Assembly (NCBI RefSeq): GCF_900102885.1
Contig: NZ_FNGE01000005.1
Location: 62,001 to 126,000, forward strand
DNA from: Paracoccus chinensis
GTDB taxonomy: Bacteria > Pseudomonadota > Alphaproteobacteria > Rhodobacterales > Rhodobacteraceae
DNA length: 64,000 bases
Reading direction: 5' to 3'
The stretch's first letter is position 1, and each line of letters begins with the position of its first letter. Shown in pieces: positions 8,991-20,388 of this stretch. The notes under the pieces were generated by a model that saw only the letters and a list, made by a program, of their open reading frames with translations, ran no database searches and was not told the origin of the DNA. Position numbers and translations under genes: made by a program.

Positions 8991-10790
8991 TCACCCATCC
9001 ATCTTCAACGCCGAAATAAACGCCGACTGCGGGATCTCCACCTTCCCGAACTGGCGCATCTTCTTCTTGCCGGCCTTCTGCTTCTCCAGTAGCTTCTTCT
9101 TCCGCGTGGCGTCGCCGCCGTAGCACTTGGCGGTCACGTCCTTCCGCAGCGCCGCCAGCGTTTCCCGCGCGATCACGCGGCCGCCGATAGCCGCCTGGAT
9201 CGGGATCTTGAACATGTGGCGGGGGATCAGCTCCTTCAGCTTTTCCACCATCGCGCGGCCGCGGGACTCGGCGCGGTCGCGGTGGACCATGATCGAGAGC
9301 GCGTCCACCGGCTCGTCGTTCACCAGAATCGACATCTTGACCAGGTAATCCTCGCGGTATTCCGAGATCTGGTAGTCGAACGAGGCATAGCCCTTGGTCA
9401 CCGACTTCAACCGGTCGTAGAAGTCGAAGACGACCTCGGCCAGCGGCAGGTCATAGACGACCATCGCGCGCGAGCCGGCGTAGGTCAGGTCCAGCTGGAT
9501 GCCGCGGCGGTCCTGGCAGAGCTTGAGCACGTCGCCCAGGTAGTCGTCAGGCACCATGATGGTGGCCTTGATCCGCGGCTCCTCGATATGGTCGATCTGC
9601 ATCGGGTCGGGCATGTCGGCGGGGTTGTGCAGCTCGCGCACCTCTCCGTCCTTCATGTGCAGGCGGAAGACCACACTCGGCGCCGTGGTGATCAGGTCAA
9701 GGTCGTATTCGCGTTCCAAGCGGTCACGGATCACCTCAAGGTGCAGCAGCCCCAAGAAGCCGCAGCGGAAGCCGAAGCCGAGCGCGGCCGAGGTCTCCAT
9801 CTCGTAGGAGAAGGAGGCGTCGTTCAGCGCAAGCTTCTCGATGGCGTCGCGCAGGGCGTCGAAATCGTTTGCGTCCACCGGGAAGAGGCCGCAGAAGACC
9901 ACCGGTTGCGCGGGCTTGAAGCCGTGCAGCGGCTCCTCGGTCCCCTTGCGCTCATGCGTGATGGTGTCGCCGACGCGGGTGTCGCGGACCTGCTTGATGG
10001 ACGCCGTGAAGACGCCGATCTCGCCCGGGCCCAGTTCGGGAATGTCCACCATGCGCGGGGTCAGGACGGCCAGCTTGTCGATGCCGTAGACGGCGCCGGT
10101 CTGCATCATGCGGACGCGGTCGCCCTTGCGGATCACCCCGTCCATGACGCGGATCATCACGACGACGCCGAGATAGGCGTCGTACCACGAATCCACCAGC
10201 ATCGCCTTCAGCGGCGCCTCGCGCGTGCCCTTGGGCGCGGGCAGGCGCTGGACGATGGCCTCCAGCACATCGGGAATGCCCAGGCCCGTCTTGGCCGAGA
10301 TCGGCACCGCGTCGGACGCATCAATGCCGATCACGTCCTCGATCTGTTCCTTGACCCGCTCGGGTTCCGCCGCCGGCAGGTCGATCTTGTTCAGCACCGG
10401 CACGATCTCGTGCCCCGCGTCGATCGCCTGATAGACGTTGGCCAGCGTCTGCGCCTCGACCCCCTGCGTCGCGTCGACCACCAGCAGCGACCCCTCGACC
10501 GCGCGCATCGACCGGCTGACCTCATAGGCGAAGTCGACGTGGCCGGGGGTGTCGATCAGGTTCAGCGTGTAGGTCTGCCCGTCCTGCGCCTTGTAGGTGA
10601 TGCGGACGGTGTTGGCCTTGATGGTGATGCCGCGTTCGCGCTCGATATCCATGCTGTCGAGCAGTTGCTCCTTCATGTCGCGATCGGCGACAGTGCCGGT
10701 CGACTGGATCAGCCGGTCGGCGAGCGTGGATTTGCCGTGGTCGATATGGGCCACGATCGAGAAGTTGCGGATGAGGTCAAGCTGGGTCAT
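8991..10790 (-). CDS. lepA: Elongation factor 4 (LepA)
   Basis: 599 residues, the standard length. It is a translational GTPase that binds the ribosome and affects initiation and elongation fidelity. The G domain starts with AHIDHGKST (G1), then DTPGHVDF (G3) and NKIDLP (G4). EF-G-like domains follow, and the C-terminal LepA-specific domain ends in the [21 protein letters not shown] region that is diagnostic for this family. There is no domain IV as in EF-G. The ATG at 10790 is immediately followed by the conserved [11 protein letters not shown] segment. The frame is intact. Confidence 0.97.
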   Translation of the reverse strand: MTQLDLIRNFSIVAHIDHGKSTLADRLIQSTGTVADRDMKEQLLDSMDIERERGITIKANTVRITYKAQDGQTYTLNLIDTPGHVDFAYEVSRSMRAVEGSLLVVDATQGVEAQTLANVYQAIDAGHEIVPVLNKIDLPAAEPERVKEQIEDVIGIDASDAVPISAKTGLGIPDVLEAIVQRLPAPKGTREAPLKAMLVDSWYDAYLGVVVMIRVMDGVIRKGDRVRMMQTGAVYGIDKLAVLTPRMVDIPELGPGEIGVFTASIKQVRDTRVGDTITHERKGTEEPLHGFKPAQPVVFCGLFPVDANDFDALRDAIEKLALNDASFSYEMETSAALGFGFRCGFLGLLHLEVIRDRLEREYDLDLITTAPSVVFRLHMKDGEVRELHNPADMPDPMQIDHIEEPRIKATIMVPDDYLGDVLKLCQDRRGIQLDLTYAGSRAMVVYDLPLAEVVFDFYDRLKSVTKGYASFDYQISEYREDYLVKMSILVNDEPVDALSIMVHRDRAESRGRAMVEKLKELIPRHMFKIPIQAAIGGRVIARETLAALRKDVTAKCYGGDATRKKKLLEKQKAGKKKMRQFGKVEIPQSAFISALKMDG

Positions 10791-10829
10791 GCGCGGCTAA
10801 TACAAGGGCGCCGCGCTTGCGGGAAGGGG

Positions 10830-11735
10830 TCAGCGAGGGCGGTTGCGCACAAGCTCGCGCCACATGGCGAAACCGCCCGATCCGACGATCAGCGCGGCCC
10901 CCGCAAGGGTCGCCGCGTCGGGCCGCTCGCCGAAGACGGCGACGGCGATCAGCAGGGCGAAGATCAGGCGGACATAGCGCAGGGGCGCGATCAGCGAGGC
11001 CTCTCCGGCGCGGGTGGCGCCGACCATCATGGCGTAGCCCAGGACGCTGAAGGCCATGCAGCCCAGGAAGCCCAGCGCCTCGGGCCGCGTGGGCGCCAGC
11101 ATCGGCGTGCCCTGCACCCAGGCCAGCGCCAGCCCCGCCGGCACCAGCGCCGCGAAGGCCGAGGCCGACAGCTGGTGCGAGGGCACCCGCGCCGGCATCC
11201 GCCGCGTGGCGAGATCGCGGGCGGCCAGCCCCACGACGCCCACCAGCGTCAGGGCCGACTGCGGCTGGAACCCCGCCGCGCCGGGGCGGATGATCAGCAG
11301 CACGCCCGCAAAGCCCACGAGGATCGCCGCCCAGCGCCGCCAGCCGACCTTTTCCTTCAGAAACAATGCGCTTCCCATGACCAGCGCCAGCGGCAGCGCC
11401 TGCAGGATGGCCGAAGCCGAGGCCAGATCCGTCAGCGCCAGTGCGAGCGTGAGGCCCACGGCGCCGACCGCCTCGCCCCCGTTGCGCAGCAGGACCGCCG
11501 GGATCAGCAGCGCGCGGGTGAAAAGCCGTCCCCCCGCCCGCCTGAGCAGGACCCAGAAGACCGCCATTCCCAGCAGGCCCAGCGTGACCAGCACCTGCCC
11601 CACCGGCAGCCTCATGGTCAGGGCCTTGATCGCGGCATCCTCGACCGCGAATGTCGCCATGGCGCCGACCATCAGCAGCGCCGCGCGCAGGTTGGCCGTG
11701 GCCTCCGACGTGTTCAGGGGACTGGTGGCGGTCAT
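10830..11735 (-). CDS. DMT-superfamily transporter (EamA family)
   Basis: 301 residues with about ten transmembrane helices arranged as two EamA repeats (residues about 16-145 and 160-295). The second repeat has the usual ending LAGAALIVGSGGF. The proteins export small metabolites or amino acids; the substrate cannot be told from sequence. The start at 11735 is chosen because the preceding in-frame stretch is not protein-like and GGGGAC lies just upstream. It is divergent from the copZ-like gene, sharing a 54-base promoter region. Confidence 0.83.
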   Translation of the reverse strand: MTATSPLNTSEATANLRAALLMVGAMATFAVEDAAIKALTMRLPVGQVLVTLGLLGMAVFWVLLRRAGGRLFTRALLIPAVLLRNGGEAVGAVGLTLALALTDLASASAILQALPLALVMGSALFLKEKVGWRRWAAILVGFAGVLLIIRPGAAGFQPQSALTLVGVVGLAARDLATRRMPARVPSHQLSASAFAALVPAGLALAWVQGTPMLAPTRPEALGFLGCMAFSVLGYAMMVGATRAGEASLIAPLRYVRLIFALLIAVAVFGERPDAATLAGAALIVGSGGFAMWRELVRNRPR

Positions 11736-11789
11736 GTCCCCGGCGATGCTAGACTGGCCTTCTCGCGTCAAGCACGAAAGGCTTTCGCC

Positions 11790-11978
11790 ATGAAGTTCCA
11801 CGTCGAAGACATGAGCTGCGGCCATTGCACCGCCACCATCGAGGCCGCCATCGCCCAAGCCGGGGGGCAGGCCCGCACCGACCTGGACAGCAAGACGGTC
11901 ACGGTCGAGGGCATGGGCAGCGCGCGGGCGGCCGAGGTCATCAAGGAAGCGGGCTACACCGCCGTCCCGGTCGAATAA
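11790..11978 (+). CDS. copZ: Heavy-metal-associated (HMA) copper chaperone
   Basis: 62 residues, one HMA domain and nothing else. The metal site is MSCGHC (Cys10 and Cys13). The spacing of the beta-alpha-beta fold is normal. Single-domain HMA proteins carry Cu(I) in the cytoplasm and deliver it to a CopA ATPase. A two-HMA CopA is encoded 1.2 kb away on the other strand, which fits. The CGHC form of the site, rather than CxSC, occurs in some chaperones. It could also bind another soft metal. Confidence 0.85.
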   Translation: MKFHVEDMSCGHCTATIEAAIAQAGGQARTDLDSKTVTVEGMGSARAAEVIKEAGYTAVPVE

Positions 11979-12167
11979 GGGGCGCCGAATCAGCGCGTCC
12001 GGCCCCTGCCCCGGTGTCGGTCCCGCGTCCCTTCGCGCATGGATTTGCGGCATTCTGTTTCGTTGCCGCATTGCCTCGGCGATGGTATTCCTGAAGCTGT
12101 CCGCAACCACCGGCGGAACCAAGGCACGACTGCCGCAAAGGCAGCATTCAGGACGAGGAGACACCAG

Positions 12168-12470
12168 ATGATGAAGCCCGTCGTGGCCATCGCCGCCATC
12201 CTTCTGACCACCCCCTTCGCCGAGGCCGGCCCAATCGACAACGCCTGCATCCGGTCCGACCGGGGCGCCCGCAGTCCGGGGCTCTGCGGCTGCATCCAGC
12301 AGGTCGCGGACCAGACCCTGTCGCGCGCCGACCAGCGCCGCGCCGCGGGCTTCTTCCGCAACGCCCAGCAGGCGCAGGACGTGCGCATGTCCAAGCGTGC
12401 CGCCGACAACCAGTTCTGGGACCGCTACAAGCTCTTTGCCGCGACCGCCGAACGCTACTGCGCGCGGTGA
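12168..12470 (+). CDS. Secreted Cys-containing protein, function unknown
   Basis: 100 residues. A signal peptide (VVAIAAILLTTPFAEA) precedes a small mature domain with Cys pairs at IDNACIRS, GLCGCIQQ and RYCAR. Small arginine-rich secreted proteins like this are common in Rhodobacterales, but I know no function. The start at 12168 has GAGGAG 7 bases upstream. Its stop overlaps the GTG start of the sirtuin gene, so the two are probably co-transcribed. Confidence 0.7.
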   Translation: MMKPVVAIAAILLTTPFAEAGPIDNACIRSDRGARSPGLCGCIQQVADQTLSRADQRRAAGFFRNAQQAQDVRMSKRAADNQFWDRYKLFAATAERYCAR

Positions 12471-13144
12471 GGATCGTCGTCCTGACCGGCGCGGGACTGT
12501 CGGCGGAAAGCGGGCTTGCGACCTTCCGCGCCTCGGACGGGCTTTGGGAACAGCACCGGGTCGAGGACGTGGCGACCCCGCAGGCCTTCCGCCGCGACCC
12601 CGCGCTGGTCATGCGCTTCTACGACGCGCGCCGGGCGGGGGCCGCCGCGGCCCAACCCAACCCCGCGCATCAGGCGCTGGCGCGGCTCAGCCGTCAGCCC
12701 GGCGTGACGCTGATCACCCAGAACGTGGACGCGCTGCTGGACCGCGCGGGCGCGCAGGAAGTGATCCACATGCATGGCCGCCTCGACTCGGCCCTGTGCG
12801 GCGCCTGCGGTCACCGCTGGCCCGCGCCCGACAGGATGCCCGTGGGCATGGCCTGCCCGTCCTGCAGCAGCCCCGAGGCGCGCCCCGACATCGTGTGGTT
12901 CGGCGAGATGCCCTATCACATGGACCGGATCGAGGCCGCGCTGGACCGCGCCGACCTTTTCGCGGCCATCGGCACCTCGGGGAACGTCTACCCGGCCGCG
13001 GGCTTCGTGGACATTGCCGCGATGAACGGCGCCGAGACGGTGGAACTCAACCTCGCTCCCACCGCCCCCGGCCGCTTCGACCGGGTGATCGAGGGTCCGG
13101 CCAGCCGCACCGTCCCCGAATGGGTCGCCTCGCTGATCGATTGA
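12467..13144 (+). CDS. cobB: NAD-dependent protein deacylase (sirtuin)
   Basis: 225 residues. Rossmann motifs VVLTGAGLSAESGLATFR and TQNVDALLDRAG bind NAD. The catalytic His is in VIHMHGRL. A zinc module follows with CGACG and CPSC. This is the class III/CobB sirtuin pattern: lysine deacetylation or desuccinylation with cleavage of NAD to nicotinamide and O-acyl-ADP-ribose. The start is GTG at 12467, overlapping the upstream stop as GTGA. The short N-terminus is normal for bacterial CobB. Confidence 0.94.
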   Translation: MRIVVLTGAGLSAESGLATFRASDGLWEQHRVEDVATPQAFRRDPALVMRFYDARRAGAAAAQPNPAHQALARLSRQPGVTLITQNVDALLDRAGAQEVIHMHGRLDSALCGACGHRWPAPDRMPVGMACPSCSSPEARPDIVWFGEMPYHMDRIEAALDRADLFAAIGTSGNVYPAAGFVDIAAMNGAETVELNLAPTAPGRFDRVIEGPASRTVPEWVASLID

Positions 13145-13157
13145 ACTCCCTCGCGCA

Positions 13158-13210
13158 TTCTTCTTCGTGAAAATATCCCGCGGGGGCTCCGGGGGCGCGA
13201 AGCCCCCGGT
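13158..13210 (+). repeat. Dispersed AAATATCC/GGGGG repeat, copy 1
   Basis: The copy begins TTCTTCTTCG, then has AATATCC, CGGGGG and a hairpin with GGGGGC and GCCCCC arms. It matches, inverted, the sequence at 22394-22446 over most of its length. It fills the gap between the convergent cobB and copA genes, where it may stop transcription. Confidence 0.65.
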
Positions 13211-13222
13211 CCGGCAGTGCTC

Positions 13223-15646
<2,424 letters not shown>

Positions 15647-16065
15647 GACAAAGCCTTTTCGATTCCATGTTTCATCGGAGTCGAAAGGGCGAAGGGCGGG
15701 GCTTGCGGACGTCCCGGCGGATCGGCGGCAGCCTCGGCGGGGGACAGCACCGGCAGCAGGTCGGCGTCCCTTGCACGCAGGGCCAGGGGCGCACGCGCCG
15801 CAAGCCCGCGGTCCCGCTGGTGGCAGCGGCAGCCGCGCCCGCCCCGTCCCCGGCACAGATGCGCCGGACGCACGGGCGCGCGGCGCGGGGGCCTCGCGGG
15901 CCGGGGGGTGGCGGAACGGCAGCACATGGGCGTTCTCCTTGCGGGACTCGATATGGGGCCTTGCCTGTCAGAGCGCAACGCCGCCCGTTGACGCCGCTTT
16001 GAGTTGAAATGCCGCCCCATAAACGTTAGCGCAAAAGCCAAAAGGCACGAACCACGAGGGACCGA

Positions 16066-16668
16066 GTGTCGATGAACCGCCGCCAGATGATGTTGCTGAC
16101 CCTGCCGCTGATCGCCGCTCCGGCTGCGCTGATGGCGCAGGCGACCGCCCCCGCGGCCCCGCCGAAGGCTCCCGCGGCCCCGGCAAGGACCAAGGCCGCC
16201 TATGACCCGGCGCCCACCGAGGTGCCGATCCGCGAAGGGTTCGAGGTGGGCTCGATCGTAGTCGTTTCGGGCGACTACTACCTGTATCACGTGATCGCGC
16301 CGGGCCGCGCCATCCGCTACGGCGTGGCCGTGGGAACGGACGAGCTGGTCTGGAAGGGCCGCGCGCTGGTCGGCCGCAAGGTCGAATGGCCCAGCTGGAC
16401 GCCCACCAAGTCGATGATCGAGCGCAAGCCCGAGCAGTACAAGAAATACGAGAACGGCATGCCCGGCGGTCCCGAGAACCCGCTGGGCGCGCGGGCGCTG
16501 TACCTGCACACCGTGAACGGCAACGACACCGCCATCCGCATTCACGGCACGACCGATCCCGGCTCGATCGGGCGGGCCGTGTCCAACGGCTGCATCCGCA
16601 TGCGCAACGAGGCGGTGATGGACCTGTATGACAAGGTGCCGATCGGCGCCCCCGTCTACGTCTACTGA
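16066..16668 (+). CDS. L,D-transpeptidase (YkuD domain)
   Basis: About 200 residues. A signal peptide (LLTLPLIAAPAALMAQA) is followed by a proline-alanine linker and a YkuD domain. The active site is HGTTDPGSIGRAVSNGCIRM, with the catalytic Cys in SNGCIR. These periplasmic enzymes form 3-3 crosslinks in peptidoglycan or attach proteins to it. The GTG at 16066 has GAGGG at 5 bases, and the ATG at 16072 is the alternative. The domain is close in style to ErfK/YbiS-type enzymes. It is followed after 2 bases by the mnmH frame. Confidence 0.92.
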   Translation: MSMNRRQMMLLTLPLIAAPAALMAQATAPAAPPKAPAAPARTKAAYDPAPTEVPIREGFEVGSIVVVSGDYYLYHVIAPGRAIRYGVAVGTDELVWKGRALVGRKVEWPSWTPTKSMIERKPEQYKKYENGMPGGPENPLGARALYLHTVNGNDTAIRIHGTTDPGSIGRAVSNGCIRMRNEAVMDLYDKVPIGAPVYVY

Positions 16669-16670
16669 GC

Positions 16671-17777
16671 TTGCAGCCGGCCGAGTTCCGCGTGACCAGC
16701 CTGTCGGACCTGGCGAAAGCCGGGTTCGACACGATCATCGACGCGCGATCCCCGTCCGAATACGCCGAGGACCACCTGCCCGGCGCGATCAACCTGCCCG
16801 TCCTTGACGACGCCCAGCGCGCCGAGGTCGGCACGATCTACAAGCAGGTCTCGCCCTTCCAGGCCCGCAAGATCGGCGGCGCCATCGCGGCGGCAAACGT
16901 CGCGCGTCACGTGGCGGGGCCGCTGGCGGACCGGGACGGGGGCTGGAGGCCCCTGGTCTATTGCTGGCGCGGCGGACAGCGCTCGGGCGCCTTCTCGACG
17001 ATCCTTGCGCAGATCGGCTGGCGGACATCTCGGCTCGAGGGCGGCTGGAAATCCTGGCGCGCGCTGGTCCTGCGGCAGGTGCAGGACCTCGGCCCGCCCT
17101 CGCCTCTGGTCGTGCTGGACGGCAACACCGGCTCGGCCAAGACCGAGATCCTGGCGCGGCTCGCACAGCGCGGGGTGCAGGTGATCGACCTCGAAGGGCT
17201 GGCGAACCACCGGGGCAGCCTGTTCGGCGGGATGCCCGGCGGGCAGCCCGCGCAGAAGCTGTTCGAAAGCCGCCTTGCGATGGCGCTGGCCGCGCTGGAC
17301 CCGTCGCGTCCCGCCGTGGTCGAGGCGGAAAGCTCGCGCATTGGCGATCTCGCGGTGCCGCGGGCCATGTGGCAGGCGCTCTGCGCCGCGCCGCGGCTGC
17401 GGCTCGAGGTGCCCCTTGCGGCGCGTGCGATCTATACCGCGCAGGCCTATGCCGATGCGGTGGCCGAACCGGGCCGGGTCGAGGCCTCCGTCGCCCGGCT
17501 TGCCCCCCAGCACCCGGCCGAGCGGATCGCGGCCTGGCGCGGCATGGCCCAGCGCGCCGACTGGGTTTCGCTTGCCGAGGAACTGATGCGCGAGCATTAC
17601 GACCCCCGCTATGAGAAGCACCGCGCCCGGCATGGTGAAAACGAGCGCGAGACGATCCCCGTAGCCCGCCTGACCGGGGACGGGCTGGAGGCCGCCGCCG
17701 CCGCCGTGGAAGCCGCGGTGGGCCGGCTAGCCCTGGTGGGGGAAACGGCTGCGGGCCAGACCGACCCGCAGCCCTGA
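16671..17777 (+). CDS. mnmH: tRNA 2-selenouridine synthase
   Basis: 368 residues. The N-terminal rhodanese domain has its active Cys in VYCWRGGQRS (about Cys98); the CxxGGQRS context is specific for MnmH/YbbB. A P-loop ATPase-like domain follows with GNTGSAKT. The enzyme replaces sulfur by selenium at 2-thiouridine 34 of certain tRNAs via a geranylated intermediate. The start is a TTG two bases after the previous stop, with no clear ribosome site; a GTG at 16692 is the alternative. No selD is in the window, so use of selenium must be checked elsewhere. Confidence 0.92.
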   Translation: MQPAEFRVTSLSDLAKAGFDTIIDARSPSEYAEDHLPGAINLPVLDDAQRAEVGTIYKQVSPFQARKIGGAIAAANVARHVAGPLADRDGGWRPLVYCWRGGQRSGAFSTILAQIGWRTSRLEGGWKSWRALVLRQVQDLGPPSPLVVLDGNTGSAKTEILARLAQRGVQVIDLEGLANHRGSLFGGMPGGQPAQKLFESRLAMALAALDPSRPAVVEAESSRIGDLAVPRAMWQALCAAPRLRLEVPLAARAIYTAQAYADAVAEPGRVEASVARLAPQHPAERIAAWRGMAQRADWVSLAEELMREHYDPRYEKHRARHGENERETIPVARLTGDGLEAAAAAVEAAVGRLALVGETAAGQTDPQP

Positions 17778-17780
17778 GCC

Positions 17781-18284
17781 TCAGTTTGCCGCGGCCCCGT
17801 GGCCCGCACCATGCGCGTGGGCGGCCGGCATCCCGGCCTTGTTGTCCACCTTCACCGTCAGCGGCACCTGCCCGCAGGCGCCGAAGTCCAGCGTCAGGGC
17901 GAGTTCGTCGCCCTCGGCCAGCGGGGTCTTCGTATCCATCAGCATGACGTGGTCGCCGCCGCGTTCCAGCGCGTGGGTTCCGCCCGCGGGAACGGTGACG
18001 GACTCGATCGGCACCATCGACATGACGCCGTTTTCCTCGCGGTGGGTGTGCAGCTCGGCCCGGTCGGTCACCTCGGGGGCGCTGACTGCCGTCAGGACGC
18101 AGTCGGCGGCGCCCTTGTTCTCGATGGTCATAAAGGCCGCGCCCGCCTTCGGGTTGGTGGACCGCGCATAGGCGCCGGTCACGGTCAGGTCGCCCACGGT
18201 GGTGCCGTGGTCGTGACCCTCATGGGCGGAAACGGCAAGGGGAAGGGCCGCCATCGCGGCGGCAAGGATCAGGGTCCGGTTCAT
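17781..18284 (-). CDS. Periplasmic copper chaperone PCu(A)C
   Basis: 167 residues. A signal peptide ending in VSA is followed by a His-rich HEGHDHG stretch. The PCu(A)C Cu(I) site H-x-M ... H-x-M is visible as ELHTH, VMSM and GGDHVMLM in the right order. The C-terminus is again His-rich (AHAHGAGHG). These chaperones deliver copper to the CuA or CuB centres of cytochrome oxidases. The gene lies 40 bases downstream of a DUF2946-like gene on the same strand, so the two are probably one copper-linked operon. Confidence 0.9.
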   Translation of the reverse strand: MNRTLILAAAMAALPLAVSAHEGHDHGTTVGDLTVTGAYARSTNPKAGAAFMTIENKGAADCVLTAVSAPEVTDRAELHTHREENGVMSMVPIESVTVPAGGTHALERGGDHVMLMDTKTPLAEGDELALTLDFGACGQVPLTVKVDNKAGMPAAHAHGAGHGAAAN

Positions 18285-18324
18285 GTCAGGTCAAACTCGC
18301 TTGGAGATGTCGCAAAGGGTTCGG

Positions 18325-18648
18325 TCAGGCGGCGCGGGGCGCGGGGGGACCGCGCGCCTGCGGCACCGGTTGCGACAAGGGCGAGAAGCGAACGGCCCTG
18401 GGCGGATCCGCGCGGCGCACTGGTCCTGCACCGGGCGCGACCGTCAGCGGCGGCGCATCCAGCGCCGCCAGCAGGCCCAGCGCCATGTCGGGGCAGAAGC
18501 TCGCCTGCCCCGGATCATCGGGATCGGTGATGACGGCCATGCCGCCGCAGAGGACAAGCTCGGTCCCCGTGCGCAGCTGCCCGCGCGCCATGCCCAGCGA
18601 CAGGCTGGTCAGCAGGACAAGCGCGATCAGGGCAAGGCGGATCACCAT
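18325..18648 (-). CDS. DUF2946-like small protein upstream of PCu(A)C
   Basis: 107 residues. A hydrophobic N-terminus, then VLCGG and, about 25 residues on, SFCPDMA. This C-x-G ... C-P-D pattern with a proline/arginine-rich tail (PPRAVRFSPLSQPVPQ) resembles DUF2946 proteins, which are found beside copper genes and in some bacteria work as copper-sensing upstream reading frames. The second Cys of the usual CPDC is replaced by Met. The placement directly before a copper chaperone supports a copper role. The family call is tentative. Confidence 0.6.
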   Translation of the reverse strand: MVIRLALIALVLLTSLSLGMARGQLRTGTELVLCGGMAVITDPDDPGQASFCPDMALGLLAALDAPPLTVAPGAGPVRRADPPRAVRFSPLSQPVPQARGPPAPRAA

Positions 18649-18705
18649 GGCGCAGCTTTAGGGCCGAAGCTCGCGCCCGCCAAGAGCGCGCGTCACCCGC
18701 CAACG

Positions 18706-18737
18706 GCAAAGGCCCCGCCGCTGCCGGCGAGGCCTTG
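18706..18737 (-). terminator. Hairpin after rpmB
   Basis: On the minus strand AAGGCCTCGCCG / CGGCGGGGCCTTT forms a long stem with a short loop, 24 bases after the rpmB stop. Only three Ts follow, so it is a moderate candidate. Confidence 0.55.
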
Positions 18738-18760
18738 ACGAAATCGCGGCGGTGAAAGGC

Positions 18761-19036
18761 TCAGGCCTTAGCCAGCTCGCGCTTGATCTTCAGGGCGCGG
18801 GGCGACAGCTCGTCGTCCTTGGCCTTCGCCAGGAAGGCGTCCAGGCCGCCGCGGTGGTCGACCGAGCGCAGCGCCGCGGCCGAGATGCGCAGCGAATAGG
18901 ACTGGCCCAGCTTGTCCGAGATCAGCGTGACGTCGTTCAGGTTCGGGAGGAACCGGCGACGGGTCTTGTTGTTGGCGTGGCTGACGTTGTTGCCGGTCAT
19001 CGGCCCCTTGCCGGTCAGTTCGCAGACGCGCGACAT
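18761..19036 (-). CDS. rpmB: Ribosomal protein bL28
   Basis: 91 residues. The sequence begins [27 protein letters not shown], the characteristic bL28 opening, and ends with the alphaproteobacterial extension [15 protein letters not shown]. It is part of the large ribosomal subunit near the E site. The start at 19036 is set by family alignment and by AAGGA about 8 bases upstream. The longer open frame upstream (to 19225) is not coding. It is monocistronic and followed by a hairpin. Confidence 0.97.
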   Translation of the reverse strand: MSRVCELTGKGPMTGNNVSHANNKTRRRFLPNLNDVTLISDKLGQSYSLRISAAALRSVDHRGGLDAFLAKAKDDELSPRALKIKRELAKA

Positions 19037-19246
19037 GATGTTGATCCTTCGTTGCAGCGTCCGGCCCCGCTGCTCGGGCGCCGGAAATTGAAAGGGCGCC
19101 GACTGGCAGCGCCCGGAAATCCGTTGCGCGTGGATAGGGGCTGAAGCGGTCCGCGTCAAGCCCGAATCACGTGCAGCCCCGTCTTGGCAAGCCGGCATCG
19201 CCCCAATACCACAGGGCGATCCCAAGGCCCATCAGGGGGAACGCCC

Positions 19247-20230
19247 ATGCCCGACCCGACCGCGCCCGACATCAGCGACCTTGCCGCGCGCCTGGTGGCG
19301 GGCGGACGCCGGGCGCTGGCCCGGGCGATCACCCTAGTCGAAAGCGCCCGCCCCGACCATCGGGCACAGGCCATCGCGCTGCTGGCGGCCCTGCCTCCGC
19401 GCCAGGCGCTGCGGATCGGGCTTTCGGGCACGCCGGGCGTCGGCAAGTCCTCGTTCATCGAGGCCTTCGGGCTGATGCTGACGGGACAGGGGCTGCGGGT
19501 GGCGGTGCTGGCGGTGGACCCGTCCTCGGCGCGCTCGGGCGGCTCGATCCTGGGTGACAAGACGCGGATGGAACGGCTGTCGCGCGATCCGAATGCCTTC
19601 ATCCGCCCCTCGCCCAGCCAGGCGGAACTGGGCGGCGTCGGCCGCCGCACACGAGAGGTGGTGCGCCTGGCCGAGGCCGCGGGCTTCGACGTGGTGCTGA
19701 TCGAGACGGTCGGCGTCGGCCAGTCCGAAACGCTGGTGGCCGAGATGAGCGACCTCTTCGTCCTGCTGCTGGCCCCCGCGGGCGGAGATGAGCTGCAGGG
19801 CGTCAAACGCGGCATCATGGAGATCGCCGACCTGATCCTGGTCAACAAGGCGGACGGAGAGCTGAAGGCCACTGCCAACCGCACCGTGGCCGACTACGCC
19901 GGCGCCCTGCGGCTTCTGCGCAAGCGCCCGCAGGACCCCGAGGGGTTCCCCAAGGCCCTACCCGTCTCGGCCTTGGAAGGCGACGGTCTTTCCCGCGCCT
20001 GGGAGGAGATGCAGGCCCTCGCCGACTGGCGCCGCCGTACGAGCCACTTCGCCCGTCACCGCGCCGAACAGGCTGAAAGCTGGTTCCTGTCGGAAGTCCG
20101 GGCCGGCCTGCTGGCCCGGCTGAGGCGCGAGCCGGCGGCGACCCGCCTTGCCACCCTAGGCGCCGAGGTCGCCGCGGGCAGGGCCGACCCGGTCGCCGCA
20201 GCGGCCGAGATGCTGGCGGGACTGGAATAA
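19247..20230 (+). CDS. meaB: Methylmalonyl-CoA mutase-associated GTPase MeaB
   Basis: 327 residues. The G1 motif is [10 protein letters not shown], followed by [23 protein letters not shown] and [10 protein letters not shown], all hallmarks of the MeaB/ArgK family of metallochaperone GTPases. These load and protect B12-dependent mutases such as methylmalonyl-CoA or ethylmalonyl-CoA mutase. VNKAD provides the G4 motif. The ATG at 19247 has AGGGGGA 6 bases upstream. The mutase genes themselves are not in the window. Confidence 0.94.
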   Translation: MPDPTAPDISDLAARLVAGGRRALARAITLVESARPDHRAQAIALLAALPPRQALRIGLSGTPGVGKSSFIEAFGLMLTGQGLRVAVLAVDPSSARSGGSILGDKTRMERLSRDPNAFIRPSPSQAELGGVGRRTREVVRLAEAAGFDVVLIETVGVGQSETLVAEMSDLFVLLLAPAGGDELQGVKRGIMEIADLILVNKADGELKATANRTVADYAGALRLLRKRPQDPEGFPKALPVSALEGDGLSRAWEEMQALADWRRRTSHFARHRAEQAESWFLSEVRAGLLARLRREPAATRLATLGAEVAAGRADPVAAAAEMLAGLE

Positions 20231-20388
20231 GACCCACAACTGGAAATCCCACCGTAACTGCCGCCCTTGGATGGCACGGGTGAAACAGGTCTCAGCCCCA
20301 GACGTCAGCCTTTTGGATTGCTCCGGTGGTGCCGGAGAACAGGGTAAACCGTATCTTCTCCCCGCGTCACCCGTCGCCTGAACACGGT

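Noticed and set aside
9216..11778. Long plus-strand frame over lepA and the EamA gene
   Set aside because: It is antisense to two clear genes; only its end, from 11790, is the real HMA gene.
20231..20388. Riboswitch or small RNA after meaB
   Set aside because: Only a short CTCCGG/CCGGAG hairpin is visible; no aptamer core could be drawn.
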